NCBI GenBank assembly: GCA_035628645.1
Contig: DASPJL010000092.1
Location: forward strand, 1 to 35,869
Direction: 5' to 3'
DNA: 35,869 nucleotides
Source: DASPJL01 sp035628645
GTDB lineage: Bacteria > Bacteroidota > Bacteroidia > Cytophagales > Cyclobacteriaceae
Below are positions 34,201 through 35,869 of this stretch, in pieces. The stretch's first letter is position 1. Every line of letters begins with the position of its first letter. A model generated the notes under the pieces. That model was not told the origin of the DNA. It did not search any database and saw only the letters and a list, made by a program, of their open reading frames with translations. Made by a program: the position numbers and the translations under genes.

Positions 34201-34452
34201 GCAAGTATCTTCTTCATTGGACCGGAAGTTTACAGAAGAGATGCCATCATATCTACTTATGCCATTTTCAGTGGAGATCCAAATAAATCCTTTGCTGTCT
34301 CTAATTACGCTGTTGACCGTATTGCCCGCCAATCCGTGTTCTACAGTCAAGTGCTGAAACTTTATGTCTTTGTGCTGCCCATTTATTTTTTTTGGGAAAA
34401 TAGAAGAGAGGGTAATTGATAGCAATAAAAATCTGAATATTTGACTACTCAT
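31261..34452 (-). CDS. Two-component regulator-propeller sensor kinase (LytS/His_kinase type)
   Basis: A 1063-residue membrane sensor. After a signal-like N-terminus (FRFLLLSITLSSIF) come 14 Reg_prop repeats with the pattern D..GnLWIGT..GG, enough for two seven-bladed propellers in the periplasm (~30-690). Then come a Y_Y_Y domain (~700-790; YRLIGFEDGWNYID), one membrane helix (~795-815) and a His_kinase domain with H846 (QMNPHFIFN), N box PFVENALWHG and G box DNGIGREAAG. It lacks the fused receiver and AraC domains of hybrid (HTCS) sensors; the LytTR regulator downstream is the partner. Such propellers often sense polysaccharide fragments; the ligand here is unknown. Confidence 0.95.
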   Translation of the reverse strand: MSSQIFRFLLLSITLSSIFPKKINGQHKDIKFQHLTVEHGLAGNTVNSVIRDSKGFIWISTENGISRYDGISSVNFRSNEEDTCSISSNITYVVFEDKKKRLWVGSEKGLDLFDRTLDKFDRHFFKDIPVRAIYQDSKGNLWIGSDKGLYLFKESEKKFFRPFSSIFNETNIVYNTIPSITEDQSGNLWIGTSNGGVITYNFNTKILKKFTHQAGKSGSLSSDNVRKILCTKDNTIWVATYGGGINKFQQDTETFFVYAHNPANIKGIANNAITTMWEDEKGKLWIGTDGNGIDIFDPATNEFYHVVPSHYNSRSLNNNVVRSINGDGRGGIWIGTYAGGVNFYNQNTEGFFHYKVPTFNGNNSVMSFAEDKKGNLWIATDGGGLSYFNRITGKFFNYSHQLNNTNSLSDNRVLSLLLDEKGILWIGTYLGGLCTFDTRTKTFKRYSMNDNSGLSDNIIWALLKDSNQQTWVGTNNGLNLYDPKTDKFKSINIDNSNLSNNMIRSLFEDDQKQLWVGTQEGLNVFNETTNNFTVIKSDLQKQNTLSNHWIRTINQDKNGNLWIGTFDGGLNLYDISKNIFKPFKESDGLPDNMISGIIPDGENIWISTGKGLARLDLKVHKIKNYYAKDGLQDNQFNINSYFITKKGEFLFGGINGFTLFVPDVIKKVQNNLHAPAIALTSFKIFNKEIVPDPKGAVLKTTINETKEITLSYDQSVITFEFAALNFIQPENNKYAYRLIGFEDGWNYIDNKRSATYTNLDPGTYIFQVKAANNDNIWNKEGRSVTLNITPPFWDTWWFKSLIGIILLSIGLIIINIIRLRFLEKIRINKLIAELEIKALIAQMNPHFIFNCLTSIQELIMVNKQEEAMHYLHQFSRLLRTVLESSEKNFIPLEQELTLLELYLELESMRFDKQFHYEISAPSTLDPEEIIIPSFLIQPFVENALWHGLMHKKGERNLFITFNLINDDLLSCKISDNGIGREAAGKIKKSNINSYQSMGIKIIKERMKIMKMQFDQVELLIDDEKDEDGNALGTTVTINLPLGMNEETGQNEFEIRTEKYFANN

Positions 34453-34929
34453 AAAATGATCGGGTTAATAAAATTACTATCAGGAATTCAGGAATTCTTC
34501 TCTTCTATATATTAAGATCCTGTAGAATCGGATCAATATGAACTGTGTAAGAAAAATTGATCGTGTAAAGCAATTTAAATAATAAAAATATAAAAAGAAA
34601 AGGTGGGTAATGTGAAGGAGTGTTTGGGAGAGGCAGTTAGGTAATTTTATTGTACTTAACTATCTTATTATTAATTTTTTAATCATGAAAATGAGAGGTT
34701 CTTTTAGGTTTTTTCACATGAATTAGTAACCTTTTTATAAACAGTGAGTTAAGGTGTAGAGAAATTAAATGATAAAAAGCAAGTAATAAAATTAAAATAT
34801 TGTTAAATTTTCTTGTTACTTTAATTTTAAAAAATTAAGTTTGATTTGACCAAAAATGAAATTTAAAAGAAACTAACTTTAGACAGTTACTATTGAAGTT
34901 TTTTGATTTTAAATTTTTCACACCAAGCA
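34453..34929. other. AT-rich divergent spacer, no gene
   Basis: Between the propeller kinase start and the chitinase leader. Very AT-rich; only short or implausible frames. A small tandem duplication (AGGAATTC twice, ~34483-34498) is visible. No promoter matching TTG-N19-TAnnTTTG was found for either gene. Confidence 0.5.
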
Positions 34930-35046
34930 CTTAAGATAAACGCCAGGACTTAGTTAAGTAAAAAGATTCTCAAAGTTTGAGGATAAGGTATTTTTATTTC
35001 TGCTAAGAAACAAAGACTAATTCTTTGAACCCTAATTTATCTTAAG
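34930..35046 (+). promoter_or_regulatory. Structured leader before the chitinase gene (predicted)
   Basis: CTTAAGATAAA (34930-34940) pairs perfectly with TTTATCTTAAG (35036-35046), which ends 3 nt before the ATG. Between the arms lie three hairpins: ATTCTCAAA/TTTGAGGAT (34966-34984, 8 of 9 pairs), TTTCT/AGAAA (34997-35010) and CAAAGA/TCTTTG (35011-35027). Together they make a closed multi-branch shape whose closing stem would occlude the translation start. AT-richness makes chance pairing possible. Confidence 0.35.
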
Positions 35047-35049
35047 CAT

Positions 35050-35869
35050 ATGAAAAAAAAGTTACTTCTGGTATTCCTTGCAATTCTTTTTGCAAACCTC
35101 CCTTCCGTAAATGCTCAAACCTGTGACCAGGGAAAATACGTGGTCGGTTACATGCCTTCCTGGTCGGGCAGCGCACAAGCCATTCAATATGATAAGCTTA
35201 GCCATGTCATTTATGCTTTTATCAGACCTACCACCACAGGAGGCTTAACAGCACTGGACAATCCTCAGAAATTGCGGGACATTGTTTCCCTGGCTCATGC
35301 TCAAAATGTGAAAGTAATGATAGCCGTCGGAGGGTGGAGCGACTTAAATAATGCAGATTTTCAAAGCATGGCTTCCAATTCATCCTATAGAAGCACCTTT
35401 ATAAATAACATTGTCAATTTTATCAATACCTATCAATTAGACGGGGTAGACATCGATTGGGAATACCCCAGAGAAGGCAACGATCCGGCAGACTTTGCAA
35501 CTTTAATGACTGAACTTGGAAATGCCATGCACAGCAGAGGAAAGCTATTAACTGCCGCAGTATCCGCATCTGGTTATTATGCAGATGGTGTTCAAAATAG
35601 TGTTTTCAATGCGGTTGACTTTTTAAACCTGATGGTGTATGATGGAGGCGATGGCGCTGCTCATTCTCCTTATAGTTATGCTGTCTCTTCGCTGGACTAT
35701 TGGTTAGGCAGAGGATTGCCCGCCAGCAAAGCGGTATTGGGTGTGCCATTTTATGCGAGACCAGGTTTTGCTTCTTATTCTTCTTTGCTGGCACAGGGCG
35801 CAAGTCCGAATGCTGACGTATTCAATGGCGCTTATTATAATGGTATCCCTACCATCAAACAAAAAGCAG
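35050..35869 (+). CDS. Secreted GH18 chitinase (3' truncated)
   Basis: The first 273 residues of a secreted enzyme; the frame is open to the window end. A signal peptide (KKKLLLVFLAILFANLPSVNAQ) is followed by the start of the GH18 barrel, YVVGYMPSWSG, then KVMIAVGGWSD (SxGG-like strand) and the catalytic DGVDIDWEYP (131-140) with acid/base E138 and D134/D136. LNLMVYDGGDG corresponds to the strand-6 substrate motif (MxYD). It should cleave chitin or related beta-1,4-GlcNAc polymers. C-terminal binding or secretion domains, if any, lie outside the window. Confidence 0.95.
   Translation, partial: MKKKLLLVFLAILFANLPSVNAQTCDQGKYVVGYMPSWSGSAQAIQYDKLSHVIYAFIRPTTTGGLTALDNPQKLRDIVSLAHAQNVKVMIAVGGWSDLNNADFQSMASNSSYRSTFINNIVNFINTYQLDGVDIDWEYPREGNDPADFATLMTELGNAMHSRGKLLTAAVSASGYYADGVQNSVFNAVDFLNLMVYDGGDGAAHSPYSYAVSSLDYWLGRGLPASKAVLGVPFYARPGFASYSSLLAQGASPNADVFNGAYYNGIPTIKQKA

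Noticed and set aside
31261..34452. Hybrid two-component system (HTCS) with fused regulator
   Set aside because: The protein ends after the ATPase domain; there is no receiver or AraC domain, and a separate LytTR regulator follows.

Overview
The window looks like low-GC chromosome of a Bacteroidota bacterium, probably a Cytophagales-like lineage; the genus cannot be resolved. The reasons are a putative porin overlapping lpxK, a carboxypeptidase-regulatory-like TonB receptor paired with a DUF4249 lipoprotein, a 14-repeat propeller LytS-type kinase with a LytTR regulator, SxxC-type lipoboxes, and two promoters matching the Bacteroidota TTG-N19-TAnnTTTG pattern. No rRNA, tRNA, CRISPR array, phage or transposase gene was seen. 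Both ends cut genes: a GH3/serine-hydrolase fusion at the left and a secreted GH18 chitinase at the right.

Layout. 1-5301: tail of the GH3/serine hydrolase, amt (minus), a small hypothetical gene, then a divergent TetR repressor and FAD monooxygenase sharing a two-operator promoter. 5587-7492: a minus-strand pair, zinc-ribbon coiled-coil protein plus Nif3-like protein. 7839-11471: lpxK, an outer-membrane porin and miaE. 11581-14995: a small hypothetical gene, a soluble multi-PAS histidine kinase and its single-domain response regulator. 15035-15344: a decayed GxxExxY gene. 15373-18334: three-gene proton-translocating transhydrogenase. 18424-22566: MscS channel (minus), cutC, aspartylglucosaminidase and an SDR. 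22724-27539: TonB receptor, DUF4249 lipoprotein and an unknown lipoprotein (minus). 27795-29891: Gfo/Idh/MocA oxidoreductase and aldo/keto reductase. 30287-34452: LytTR regulator and propeller kinase (minus). 35050-end: chitinase.

Most genes are housekeeping or common accessory genes. A loose theme is amino-sugar and glycan use: GH3/serine hydrolase, aspartylglucosaminidase, chitinase, and nutrient sensing or uptake by the propeller kinase and TonB receptor.

The least explained content is in the spacers. Many carry short, degenerate tandem tracts of period 7 (sometimes 8). On one strand their units begin mostly with GA (GAAGTTG-, GAATGTT-, GACAAAT-, GACATAA-like; GATAATGT-like for period 8). 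In five of five spacers carrying both orientations, the GA-strand tract is at the left end and the TC-strand tract at the right end, whatever the gene orientation, as in a fold-back element. One pair of tracts, a perfect 22-bp inverted repeat, brackets the mscS gene. A separate long-hairpin family (two copies) and a multi-hairpin leader directly before the chitinase start codon are also worth checking.
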